DNA of 64,000 nucleotides from Xanthobacter agilis (GTDB taxonomy: Bacteria; Pseudomonadota; Alphaproteobacteria; Rhizobiales; Xanthobacteraceae): NCBI RefSeq assembly GCF_021730435.1, contig NZ_JABWGX010000007.1, forward strand, positions 140,915-204,914, in the 5' to 3' direction. How positions within the stretch are numbered: the stretch's first letter is position 1; each line of letters opens with the position of its first letter. Positions 54,729 through 63,298 of this stretch are shown piece by piece. The translations under genes and the position numbers were made by a program. Under the pieces are notes generated by a model that saw only the letters and a program-made list of their open reading frames with translations, searched no databases and was not told the DNA's origin.

Positions 54729-55028
54729 GGCGCCTCCAAGCGATGAGCCCCGAGGCGGGTCTGCTAAGGCGGGCTGGCAACGGGGTGAAGCGGGGGTCTT
54801 TGCGCACGGGGGGCCTTTGCGCGCAGGGGTGTTTTGGCGCGCAGGGGTCTTGGCGCGCATACCGTGGGCCACCGTAAGCCGAAACGCTTCAACGGGCGGC
54901 GCCTCGAGCCGCAAAAAAGGCGGGGGCATAAAAAACGCCGGTCCGCCCCTTGCGGAGCGTCCGGCGTTTCTGTGTTGGTCCGGCATTTCTGTCTTGGGAC
55001 GGACGCGGGAGCCCCGCGCCTCAGGTCC
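54729..55028 (-). other. Intergenic stretch between mfd and the glycine-zipper gene
   Basis: The 300 nt downstream of mfd contain GC-rich DNA with several near-repeats of GCGCAGGGGT/GGCGCGCA (54810-54860) and the minus-strand terminator described separately. No gene seen. Confidence 0.45.
54930..54969 (-). terminator. Intrinsic terminator of the glycine-zipper gene
   Basis: On the minus strand AAACGCCGG pairs with CCGGCGTTT around an inner hairpin (GCTCCGC, AAGG, GGCGGA) and is followed by more T. It lies 60 nt after the stop codon of the gene at 55029. Confidence 0.75.
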
Positions 55029-55382
55029 TCACTTCTTGCCGTCGACGCCCAGGATGCCGCCGACGGTGCCGCCCACAGCGCCCACGGCGCCGCCCACGAC
55101 CGCACCCACGGGACCGGCGGCCTTCTCGCCCGCCTTGACGCCTGCGCCGGCACCCTCACCGGCGCCCTTGACGCCACCGACCACGCCACCGGCCACACCG
55201 CCGCCGACCGCGCCCACGGTCCCACCAACGGCGCCGCCCACCGGACCCGCCGCCTTGTCGCCAGCCGTCGCGCCCTTGTCGGCACCCTGTTGGGCGCCCT
55301 GCACCACACCCTGCGCCGAAGCCGTGGTGGAGGCCAGGGCCAGAGCCAGCAGCGTCGCTCCCGTCGCAATGCTCATCTTCAT
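55029..55382 (-). CDS. Secreted glycine-zipper protein with internal duplication
   Basis: A 117-residue protein with a clear signal peptide (ending TTASAQ). The mature part is nearly all Gly/Ala/Val in small-residue zipper pattern. GDKAAGPVG (41-49) recurs as GEKAAGPVG (85-93), each followed by a similar VGG-rich block, so the protein seems to have arisen by duplication of a 44-residue unit. Glycine zippers often pack in membranes; the role is unknown. AAAGGATC lies upstream of ATG 55382. Confidence 0.72.
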   Translation of the reverse strand: MKMSIATGATLLALALASTTASAQGVVQGAQQGADKGATAGDKAAGPVGGAVGGTVGAVGGGVAGGVVGGVKGAGEGAGAGVKAGEKAAGPVGAVVGGAVGAVGGTVGGILGVDGKK

Positions 55383-55474
55383 GGCTGAGATCCTTTCAGG
55401 TTCGTCGTTTGCACGCCTGCCTTCCCGCAAAAGCCGGGTCAGAATGCAAGCGGCATAGAACGATTGCCGGCAGC

Positions 55475-56299
55475 CTATTGATCCACTGCCCGACGATATA
55501 CATACCCCCGCTTGCCGTCGGCCGCCACCTCACACCAGGACTTGCAGGAATAGACCGTCACCTTGGTTCCCGCTTCGAGGGTGGCCAGCACGGCGGCGCC
55601 GCGCTGTGGGCCGCTGCGCAGGTTGATGGCGGTATTGATGCGGCCACTCTGGCCCACGGAACCGGTCTCTTCGGCGTTGTCCGCTGCGCTGGAGCCGCTC
55701 GCCTGGGCGAGGGCCGGGCGGGCGGGTGGCACCGGCGCCGAAGCTGTCGCGCGGGCCTCGGGCGAGGGGTCGTCGATGGGGTCGTCGGTGGCGTCGGCGT
55801 CGGCCTTGTCGGCGGCGTGGGGTTCAAGGAAAGCGGGTCGCGCAAAGTCGGCGGCCGTGGGTGCCGGAACCACCTTGGTCGCTGACGCGGCGGCCTGCGG
55901 TGGCGGCTTCGCGGCCGCGGCGGGCTCGTGGCTCAGCAGGGCCGCGATCTGGCGGGCGTCGGTGGTGGGCGTCGGCGGCGCTGTGCTGGGAACAAGCCCG
56001 CCGACGGCAACGGCGGCGCCGGGGCCGGGGGTCAGAACGCTCTCCTGCCTCTGTTCCAGCCCGAAGCCGCGCAGCAGGAAGAAGCCGCCCAGAACCAGCA
56101 CCGCCACCGCGCAGGAAATGCCGAGGGCGCGCAGCACCACGCCGCCATCGACGCGCGCTGAGCCGCGTCGCGCTTGGGGCGTGCGTCCATGGCCCAAGCG
56201 CGGGCGCACCGCTTGTGTGGACCCGTTGCGGGGGGAGGACGGGGCCGTCGCGGGCCGTTCGGAGGCGAAGCCTTCGTGCGCACGCTGAAGGTCCGCCAT
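55475..56299 (-). CDS. Membrane-anchored bacterial SH3-domain protein
   Basis: A 274-residue protein: a cytoplasmic N-terminus rich in Arg, one membrane helix (AVLVLGGFFLLRGFGL, about 64-80), a long Pro/Ala/Asp-rich periplasmic linker and a C-terminal SH3_3 domain (TAINLRSGPQRGAAVLATLEAGTKVTVYSCKSWCEVAADGKRGYVY). Such domains bind peptidoglycan or proteins. GGAGG seven nt before ATG 56299 supports the start. Upstream on the same strand lies a binding-protein gene, about 160 nt away. Confidence 0.82.
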   Translation of the reverse strand: MADLQRAHEGFASERPATAPSSPRNGSTQAVRPRLGHGRTPQARRGSARVDGGVVLRALGISCAVAVLVLGGFFLLRGFGLEQRQESVLTPGPGAAVAVGGLVPSTAPPTPTTDARQIAALLSHEPAAAAKPPPQAAASATKVVPAPTAADFARPAFLEPHAADKADADATDDPIDDPSPEARATASAPVPPARPALAQASGSSAADNAEETGSVGQSGRINTAINLRSGPQRGAAVLATLEAGTKVTVYSCKSWCEVAADGKRGYVYRRAVDQ

Positions 56300-56461
56300 T
56301 CAGTGCCTCCTCGGTCGCCGGCTCCGGCGGGAGCCGGCATGCCGCCGATTGATGCGTGATGGAGCCGCGCGGCCCCGCGAACACCGCCGCGAGATTGGCC
56401 GTCAATTGCGGCCAATCTGTGCCACGCCTGCGGTTCAATGGTAGGCACAAACCCTGTCTCG

Positions 56462-58300
56462 TCAATGTCCGGGCAGGCGCCACCAGGTCTCCGGCAAGGT
56501 CCCGTAGAGGGAGACGCGCTCCGGCCGGGCGATGCGCGTCCACCGCGCAAGCCACTGGCCCGGCGTGTGGAAAAGGGGAACGCCGTAAGCGCCGGAAATC
56601 AACGCTCTGTCGAGGGCGCGGGCGGCTGCGACATAATCGTCGGCATCGCCGGCGGCGATGAGCGCTGCGATGGCGGCATCGATGGCCGGACTCTTCGCGC
56701 CCATATAATTGCGCGTTCCGGGCGTGTCCGCCGCCGCGGAGCCGAAGTAGAACGCCTGTTCATTGCCGGGCGACAGGGATTGGACCCAGATGAAGGGTAC
56801 CATGTCGAAATCATAGGCATTGCGGCGCGAATCAAACTGCACGGCGTCGACGAATCGCACCTGCGCGGTGATTCCAGCCCGTTTGAGCTGGGCCGCATAG
56901 GCCAAGGCAAGGCGCTCCTGGTCGCGGGTGGCCACCATGATCTCGAAGGTGAAGGGAGCGCCTTCGGCTGTCACCAGCGCGCCTTGTTTCAGGTGCCACC
57001 CCGCGGCGCCGAGCAGGGCCAGGGCCCCGCGCAGGCGCTCGCGATCGCGCCCGCTGCCATCGGCGACCGGTGGGCGGTAGGTGCCGGCCAGCACATCGGG
57101 CACGACGGAATCGGGATAGGGGGCGAGCAGGGCGCGTTCGCGCGCTACGGCGGGGTGGCCAAGGGCGGACAGTTGCGACCCTTCGAAGAAGCTCCCGCTG
57201 CGCCGGTAGAGGCCGTGGTAGAAGCTGCGGTCCAGCCACTCGAAATCGAACAGTTCGATCAGCGCCCGCCGCACCCGGATGTCGGCGAATAATGCGCGCC
57301 GGGTGTTGAAGACCAGGGCCGAATAGGGTTTGGGCGTGCCGGTGGGAATGACCTCCTTCACCACCTCTCCGGCGCGGGCGGCCGGGAAGTCGTATCCGGT
57401 CTCCCAGCGGGCGGGGTCGCTCTCGAAGCGTGCGTCGATGAGCCCTTTCTTGAAGGCCTCGAACTCGGAGTTGGTGTCGCGGAAATAGACGAAGCGCAGT
57501 TCGTCGAAATTGTAGAGGCCCCGGTTCACGGGAAGGTCGCGGCCCCAATAGCGCGGATCCCGCGCCAATGTCATGGCGGCCCCGGCATCCACGGCGCCGA
57601 CGGTGTATGGCCCCGAGCCCACAAGGGGGGTGAGGCTCGTTTCCTCAAACCGGGTGGGGTCGATGCTGCCGCGGGCCAGGATCGGCATCAACCCCATGAT
57701 GAGCGGCAATTCACGGTCCGGCGCGGTGAAGGTGAAGCGCACGGTGCGGATGTCGCGTGCTTCCGCCTTCGCCACCTTCCCATAATAAAGCCGATGGTTG
57801 GGGCGGCCCATGTCGCGCAGCAAGGCGAAGCTAAACAACACATCGTCGGCGGTGACCGGCGCGCCGGTCGAGAAGCGGGCGCGCGGATCGAGCCTGAACT
57901 CCACGAAGCTCCGTTCGGCGTCGGTGGTGAGGGACTGCGCCAGCAGGGGATAGAGGCTGAAGGGCTCATCGAAGGAGCGCGCCATCAGCGGCTCCACCAT
58001 GTAATTGCGGATGAAGGCGGGCGCCGAGCCCTTCACGATGAAGGGGTTGAGGCTGTCGAAGGTGCCGAGCAGGGAGAGCGTCAGCCGCCCGCCCTTGGGC
58101 GCATCGGGATTGGCATAGGGCAGGGCCTCGAAGCGCGCGGGCAGGTCCGGCTCGCCGCGCATGGCGATGGCGGAGCGGGCGGGGCCCGCCGCGCCGGAGG
58201 CGGAAAGGCGCGATGGCTCCTGCGCGATCGCGGGGCCGCACAGCAGCAGCCAGGCCGCCGCCAGAGCCGATCCGACCGTCATCCGCATTGATTCGCGCAT
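56462..58300 (-). CDS. YejA-like peptide ABC transporter substrate-binding protein
   Basis: A 612-residue periplasmic binding protein of family 5 (oligopeptide/microcin C type). It has a signal peptide (ending CGPAIAQ), MRGEPDLPARFEALPYANPDAPKGGRLTLSLLGTFDSLNPFIVKG, RFSTGAPVTADDVLFSF and later the PAIDAAI region. Family 5 proteins of this length usually partner with YejB/E/F permease and ATPase, but none of those genes are in the window. Start at ATG 58300 (AAGG six nt upstream); a second ATG at 58288 is also possible. Confidence 0.85.
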   Translation of the reverse strand: MRESMRMTVGSALAAAWLLLCGPAIAQEPSRLSASGAAGPARSAIAMRGEPDLPARFEALPYANPDAPKGGRLTLSLLGTFDSLNPFIVKGSAPAFIRNYMVEPLMARSFDEPFSLYPLLAQSLTTDAERSFVEFRLDPRARFSTGAPVTADDVLFSFALLRDMGRPNHRLYYGKVAKAEARDIRTVRFTFTAPDRELPLIMGLMPILARGSIDPTRFEETSLTPLVGSGPYTVGAVDAGAAMTLARDPRYWGRDLPVNRGLYNFDELRFVYFRDTNSEFEAFKKGLIDARFESDPARWETGYDFPAARAGEVVKEVIPTGTPKPYSALVFNTRRALFADIRVRRALIELFDFEWLDRSFYHGLYRRSGSFFEGSQLSALGHPAVARERALLAPYPDSVVPDVLAGTYRPPVADGSGRDRERLRGALALLGAAGWHLKQGALVTAEGAPFTFEIMVATRDQERLALAYAAQLKRAGITAQVRFVDAVQFDSRRNAYDFDMVPFIWVQSLSPGNEQAFYFGSAAADTPGTRNYMGAKSPAIDAAIAALIAAGDADDYVAAARALDRALISGAYGVPLFHTPGQWLARWTRIARPERVSLYGTLPETWWRLPGH

Positions 58301-58538
58301 CAGGACCCTTCTCTTGCGGCATTCCGCGTGGATGCGGCTTGTTCTCCAGGACATCGGTCGTGTATTGGCCTTATTCGTCGGCAAGGTAGCACGCAAAGTC
58401 GAACCCAGCAGGCACAGTTTGCGGCCCGCCACCATCTTGCCTCAATTGGCCCAGAGACAGCGCGGGTCATGAAGCAGGTGCGGGCCAGCCGTCGTGGGCG
58501 AAGGTGAACGACCGGCAGGCACCACAGGAAAGGCCACA

Positions 58539-59273
58539 ATGACCAAGACCCATTCCATCGCGCGGCTCACGGCGGGTGTCGCCGCAACGCTGTTCACTGT
58601 GGCGCTTGCAGGCCCGGCTTTCTCCCAGGCGCAGCCGGCGAAACCCGCCGCGCAGGCCCAGCCGGCGAAGCCCGCCCAGGGCGGCGCTCCGGCCGAGCCC
58701 GAGGTGAAGTTTTCCGCGTCGCCCTGGCAGAAGATTTGCCAGGAGAATCCGGAAAACAAGAAGCAGGTCTGTGTGCTCACCCAGATTCTCGGGGTGGAGA
58801 GCCAGGCCATCGCCAAGATCGACATCGTCGAGATGAAGGACGAGCCCAAGAAGCGTCTGAACGTCTCGGTGCCGCTCGGCATGCGCCTCCAGCCCGGCAT
58901 GCGGATCACCCTGGACAAGGACCCGATCTCGGTGCCCTTCGTCATCTGCAACCCGATCCAGGGCGGCGGCGCCACCTGCATCGGTGATGTGGAGATCGAC
59001 GCGTCTTTCATCGCCAAGCTGAAGAAGGCCAATGCGGTCTATCTGCAGATGGTGAACGGCGTCGGCCGCACCCTGTCCCTGCCTATCTCCAATGCCGATT
59101 TCGGCAAGGCCTATGACAGCCCCGGCGTCGATGCCAAGGTGGCCATGGAGCAGGAGCGCAAGCGCATGGAAGAGGCGCGCGCCAAGGCCATGGCCCAGGA
59201 AGAGCAGAACAAGGCCGCCCTGCTGAAGAAGGGTCAGGAGCTCGAAAAGGCCAACGCTCAGGGCGCCAAGTGA
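58539..59273 (+). CDS. Invasion-associated locus B (IalB) family protein
   Basis: A 244-residue exported protein: signal peptide (ending GPAFSQ), a short Ala/Pro/Lys/Gln linker, then the IalB domain (WQKICQENPENKKQVCVLTQI, RLNVSVPLGMRLQPGMRITLD, CNPIQGGGATCIGDVEID). A coiled-coil tail rich in Glu/Lys/Ala ends the protein. IalB was named in Bartonella invasion, but homologues are common in free-living Rhizobiales with unknown role. Divergent from the YejA-like gene; a bidirectional terminator follows. Confidence 0.85.
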   Translation: MTKTHSIARLTAGVAATLFTVALAGPAFSQAQPAKPAAQAQPAKPAQGGAPAEPEVKFSASPWQKICQENPENKKQVCVLTQILGVESQAIAKIDIVEMKDEPKKRLNVSVPLGMRLQPGMRITLDKDPISVPFVICNPIQGGGATCIGDVEIDASFIAKLKKANAVYLQMVNGVGRTLSLPISNADFGKAYDSPGVDAKVAMEQERKRMEEARAKAMAQEEQNKAALLKKGQELEKANAQGAK

Positions 59274-59719
59274 GGCGGCTGACGTAGGTGAGGCGGCTGG
59301 CGAACCTGAGGCGGCGGTGAGGATGCCGACCGCCGCGCCGGTTTGAGCATTCCGATCTGCTCCGGGTGGGCCCGGTGCCTATGAAAAAGGCACGCTTCAG
59401 TCAGAAGCGTGCCTTTTTGCTGGGTGGTGGAACCCCGCTTGCCGCGCGGATAGAGCGGCGCCCCGGCGCGCATCCGCTCTCCGGCAAGCGCCTGAAATTC
59501 CGGGTGTCCGCGTGTTCGAGAATGTTCCCAGGCGAAGCGCCGACGCTGTGGGCGTGGTGAGATGGCGTCCATCCATGCGGTGTGCGCTGTGCCCCATGTG
59601 AGCGCCGAGGCTCCGAACTCACCGCCCCGCCAATGGACTCATGACGAACGCCAGCGTTGCCGGGCGTAGCTGCCGCCCGGCAACGCGATCGGCCCGGTCG
59701 CGTGCCCGCGTTGCCGGGG
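59274..59719 (+). other. Intergenic stretch after the IalB-family gene
   Basis: About 450 nt between two convergent genes. It holds the perfect hairpin at 59384-59418. The rest gives no credible reading frame and no RNA gene was recognised. Confidence 0.45.
59384..59418. terminator. Bidirectional intrinsic terminator
   Basis: A perfect 15-bp stem: AAAAAGGCACGCTTC, loop AGTCA, GAAGCGTGCCTTTTT. The A-run and T-run at the two ends let it work for both the IalB-family gene (plus) and the HspQ gene (minus). Confidence 0.9.
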
Positions 59720-60151
59720 TCAGTTCAGCAGGTTGGGCAGCACGCGCCAGCCACCGTCGCCATCCTCCCGCAGCATCTCGTTCACCCGCGGGTGTCGCAC
59801 CGGCTCGTCGGAGGGATCGAGCTCTAAATTCTGCTCGGAGACATAGGCGACGTATTCGTTGTCCGCATTCTCGGCGAACAGATGGTAGAAGGGCTGCTCC
59901 TTGTCCGGACGGATGTCCTCGGGAATGGAGAGCCACCATTCCTCGGTGTTGTCGAACACCGGGTCCACGTCGAACACCACGCCGCGGAATGGGAAGTGCT
60001 TGTGGCGCACCACTTCGCCAATCCTGAACTTCGCCATCCGCATCTGCTGGGCCTCGACGTGCGCCGGGACCTCCACGGGCGGGGGCAGGGCTCCCGCCAT
60101 CTCCACAGTGCCAACGGCGGAGGGAGAGCTCGTCTTTTCTGGTGTGCCCAT
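59720..60151 (-). CDS. hspQ: HspQ/YccV-family protein
   Basis: A 143-residue protein with the YccV-like/hemimethylated-DNA-binding fold: MAKFRIGEVVRHKHFPFRGVVFDVDPVFDN, EEWWLSIPEDIRPDKEQPFYHLFAENADNEYVAYVSEQNLELD. In E. coli HspQ influences Lon specificity and DnaA turnover. About 37 extra N-terminal residues precede the usual start, but AGGAGG seven nt before ATG 60151 supports the longer form. MAKFRIGE (60037) is the alternative. Confidence 0.85.
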   Translation of the reverse strand: MGTPEKTSSPSAVGTVEMAGALPPPVEVPAHVEAQQMRMAKFRIGEVVRHKHFPFRGVVFDVDPVFDNTEEWWLSIPEDIRPDKEQPFYHLFAENADNEYVAYVSEQNLELDPSDEPVRHPRVNEMLREDGDGGWRVLPNLLN

Positions 60152-60283
60152 CGTCCGCCTCCTTGTTCCTGGCGCATCCCGCCGTTTTCTGGAAACGCCG
60201 AACCGCGCCAAAATCTCGTGCTTTTTCATCGCTCTCGGCGCGGCGATGATCGCCGCGCCCGAGGATGCGTCGGCACGATTATG

Positions 60284-61324
60284 TCACAGGCCGTAAGCCT
60301 TGCCCATTTCGGGGTCTTTGGCGGCGACGATCCTGGCAAGATCGACGATCACTTTCGCCTGCTTCCAGGTGGCGTCGTCCTGCATCTTGCCGTCGATCAT
60401 CACGGCGCCGGAGCCGTCCGGCATCGCTTCCACGATCTTGAGCGCGAAGGCGACCTCGCCGGGATCGGGCGAAAACACGCGCTTGGCGATGTCGATCTGG
60501 GTCGGGTGCAGCGACCATGCGCCGACGCAGCCCTGGAGGAAGGCATTGCGGAACTGGCTCTCGCAGGCCGCAAGGTCGGAGAAGTCGCCGAACGGGCCGT
60601 AGAAGGGCTTGATGCCGTTGGCGGCGCAGGCATCCACCATCTTGGCGATGGTGTAGTGCCACAGGTCCTGCTGAAAGCCGATGCGGGGCTTGTCGCCGTC
60701 GGCGTCAGCGAGCACCTTGTAGTCGGGATGACCGCCACCCACGCGGGTGGTCTTCATGGCGCGGGAGGCGGCAAGGTCGGCTGGGCCGAGGCTCATGCCG
60801 TGCATGCGCGGGGAGGCGCTGGCGATCTCTTCCACATTCTTCACGCCCTCGGCCGTCTCGAGAATGGCGTGGATGAGGATCGGCTTGCCGACGGAATATT
60901 TCGCCTCAAGCTGCGCCAGAAGCTGGTCGAGGTAATGGATGTCCCAGGCGCCTTCCACCTTCGGCAGCATGATGACATCAAGCTTGTTGCCGATGGCCGA
61001 GACGATCTCGACGATGTCGTCGAGCACCCAGGGGCTGTTGAGGCAGTTGATGCGGGTCCAAAGGCCGGTGGTGCCGAAGTCGGTGGCCTGGGCCATCTCG
61101 ATGAAGCCCTTGCGGGCCGCTTCCTTGGCATCGCTCGGGATCGCGTCCTCGAGGTTGCCCAGCACCACGTCCACCTGCCGGGCGATATCCGGCACCTTGG
61201 CGCGCATCTTCTCCAGATGCGGCGGAACGAAGTGGATCATGCGCTCCAGACGCACCGGCAGGTCGCGGTAGGGCGCGGGAGCGCCGATGGCGAGCGGCTT
61301 GAAGAACTGACGCGGAAGCTTCAT
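60284..61324 (-). CDS. mcl: Malyl-CoA / beta-methylmalyl-CoA lyase (HpcH/HpaI family)
   Basis: A 346-residue aldolase-type lyase that cleaves malyl-CoA to acetyl-CoA and glyoxylate, and often beta-methylmalyl-CoA or citramalyl-CoA as well. From memory the sequence follows the Chloroflexus Mcl pattern closely: FYKPLAIG-like [99 protein letters not shown], and the closing [24 protein letters not shown]. In alphaproteobacteria such enzymes serve the ethylmalonyl-CoA pathway and glyoxylate assimilation; no other pathway gene is nearby. GGGGGAGAG precedes ATG 61324. Confidence 0.88.
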   Translation of the reverse strand: MKLPRQFFKPLAIGAPAPYRDLPVRLERMIHFVPPHLEKMRAKVPDIARQVDVVLGNLEDAIPSDAKEAARKGFIEMAQATDFGTTGLWTRINCLNSPWVLDDIVEIVSAIGNKLDVIMLPKVEGAWDIHYLDQLLAQLEAKYSVGKPILIHAILETAEGVKNVEEIASASPRMHGMSLGPADLAASRAMKTTRVGGGHPDYKVLADADGDKPRIGFQQDLWHYTIAKMVDACAANGIKPFYGPFGDFSDLAACESQFRNAFLQGCVGAWSLHPTQIDIAKRVFSPDPGEVAFALKIVEAMPDGSGAVMIDGKMQDDATWKQAKVIVDLARIVAAKDPEMGKAYGL

Positions 61325-61466
61325 CTCTCCCCCCTGGCGCGGCGTGGCGGAACAGATTCCCCGCATCCGGGCCGTATTGAGTTGCACTGCATCATAGCTC
61401 GCGACCGGCCGCAACAGCGCACCCGCGGGCGGGCGGCGGTCGGTCGAAAAGCGGCCGTGGCCGCGC

Positions 61467-61724
61467 TTACCCCGCCTTGCGCAAGGTGAAGGTGAGGCGG
61501 CCTTCGTCCACGACGCGCGTTTCCAGCACGGCGCCGGTCTCCTGCGCCACATGGGGAATGTCGATGACCGCCATGGGGTCGGAGCACACCACCGTCAGCC
61601 GGCCGCCGGCCGGCAGCGCCGCCAGCGCCTTGCGGGTCCGCAGGGCCGGCAGCGGGCATTTCAAGCCCATCAGGTCCAGCTCCACGGGCGGGGGCTGGGG
61701 CGCGGGCCGTCTCAGGCCGATCAC
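61467..61724 (-). CDS. TusA/SirA-family sulfur carrier-like protein
   Basis: An 85-residue protein with the TusA fold: [44 protein letters not shown], including the CPxP active-site cysteine. TusA proteins carry persulfide sulfur for tRNA thiolation or other pathways. The start is GTG 61724, overlapping the gltX stop (GTGA), so translation is coupled to gltX. Confidence 0.85.
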   Translation of the reverse strand: MIGLRRPAPQPPPVELDLMGLKCPLPALRTRKALAALPAGGRLTVVCSDPMAVIDIPHVAQETGAVLETRVVDEGRLTFTLRKAG

Positions 61725-63136
61725 CGCGCTTGATCCTTCAGGCGGGCAAGGCTTTCCTCGCGGCCGAGCACGGTCAGCACGTCGAAGATGGGCGGCGAGG
61801 TGGTCTTGCCGGTGAGGGCGGCGCGCAGCGGCTGCGCCACCGCGCCGAGCTTCACGCCGGCCTGTTCCGCATAGGCGCGCACCACCGCCTCGGTGGCGGC
61901 GGCGGTCCATTCGGCCGCCTCCAGCAGCGGAACCAGCTTGCCGAGATGGCCGCGGGCGTCGTCCGACAACAGGGCGGCCGCCTTCTCCTCGAGCGGCAGC
62001 GGACGCGGGACGAAGATGAATTCCGCATTGTCGAGCAGCTCGACTAGGGTCTTGGCGCGCTCCTTCAGGCTCGGCATGGCTGCGGCGAGCTGGGCCCGGC
62101 GCTCCGGCGTCATGCGGGCAAGGCGATGGGCCGCGTCGGGCAAATGCGGCACCAGGGCATCCAGGGCCGCGAGCAGCTCCGCGTCCGAGGAGGCGCGCAT
62201 GTATTGGCCGTTGAGGCTCTCCAATTTCTGGAAGTCGAACCGGGCGGCCGAGCGGCCGACCTTGTCGAGATCGAAGAAGCGAACCATCTCTTCGGTCGAA
62301 AAGACTTCCTGGTCGCCATGGCTCCAGCCGAGCCGCACCAGATAATTGCGCAGCGCCGCCGGCAGATAGCCCATGTCGCGATAGGCATCGACCCCGAGCG
62401 CGCCGTGGCGCTTGGAGAGCTTGGCGCCATCCGGCCCGTGGATGAGCGGAATGTGGGCCATGCGCGGCACATCCCAGCCGAGGGCGCGGTAGATCTGGGT
62501 CTGGCGGGCAGCGTTGGTCAGGTGGTCGTCGCCGCGAATGATATGGGTGACGCCCATGTCGTGATCATCCACCACCACCGCCAGCATGTAGGTGGGGGTG
62601 CCGTCCGAGCGCAGCAGGACCAGGTCGTCCAGGTCCTTGTTGGGGAAGGTCACGGTGCCCTGCACCATGTCGTCGATCACGGTCTCGCCATCGCGCTGGG
62701 CTTTCAGGCGGATGACCGGGGCGCGATCCTTCGGCGCCTCGGACGGGTCGCGGTCGCGCCAGCGTCCGTCATAGCGCGGCGGGCGGCCCTCCTTGCGGGC
62801 GAGCTCGCGCATCTCCTCCAGCTCCTCCGCCGAGGCGTAGCAGCGATAGGCGTTGCCCTGGGCGAGCATCTCCTCCACCGCCTGGCGGTGCCGCTCGGCG
62901 CGGGCGAACTGGTAGATGGGATCGCCGTCCCAGGTGATGCCCAGCCAGCTCAGGCCGTCCAGGATGGCGTCGATGGCCTCCTTGGTGGACCGTTGGCGGT
63001 CGGTATCCTCGATGCGCAGCAGCATCCGCCCGCCCTTGGCCTTGGCATAGAGCCAATTGAACAGGGCCGTGCGGGCGCCGCCGATATGCAGGAAGCCGGT
63101 GGGCGAGGGAGCGAAGCGGGTGACGATCTCGGACAT
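61721..63136 (-). CDS. gltX: Glutamyl-tRNA synthetase
   Basis: Class I synthetase charging tRNA-Glu (471 residues). The HIGH motif is in [23 protein letters not shown] and the KMSKS variant in [16 protein letters not shown]. It has the GluRS connective insertion and a helical anticodon-binding C-terminus. ATG 63136 begins the conserved N-terminus; frame upstream is just fortuitously open. Divergent from comEC with 162 nt between them. Confidence 0.96.
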   Translation of the reverse strand: MSEIVTRFAPSPTGFLHIGGARTALFNWLYAKAKGGRMLLRIEDTDRQRSTKEAIDAILDGLSWLGITWDGDPIYQFARAERHRQAVEEMLAQGNAYRCYASAEELEEMRELARKEGRPPRYDGRWRDRDPSEAPKDRAPVIRLKAQRDGETVIDDMVQGTVTFPNKDLDDLVLLRSDGTPTYMLAVVVDDHDMGVTHIIRGDDHLTNAARQTQIYRALGWDVPRMAHIPLIHGPDGAKLSKRHGALGVDAYRDMGYLPAALRNYLVRLGWSHGDQEVFSTEEMVRFFDLDKVGRSAARFDFQKLESLNGQYMRASSDAELLAALDALVPHLPDAAHRLARMTPERRAQLAAAMPSLKERAKTLVELLDNAEFIFVPRPLPLEEKAAALLSDDARGHLGKLVPLLEAAEWTAAATEAVVRAYAEQAGVKLGAVAQPLRAALTGKTTSPPIFDVLTVLGREESLARLKDQAR

Positions 63137-63298
63137 GGGGCACTCGAAAGGCCGGGTGCGCTCCGCGGAACGCAGGCGAGGGAAACAGGCAAGGCGCGCC
63201 GCCGGCACCGCGACGAGTCTGCCGTGGCGCGCGCGAGGCGCCCGTGTAGCATAGGCGCATCGCACAAGAAACCGGGGCGCGATGCGGGGGCCGGGCAC

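Noticed and set aside
52209..54986. A 925-codon minus-strand open frame opposite mfd
   Set aside because: Same reason: mirror of a real gene in GC-rich DNA, with biased composition and no recognisable domain.
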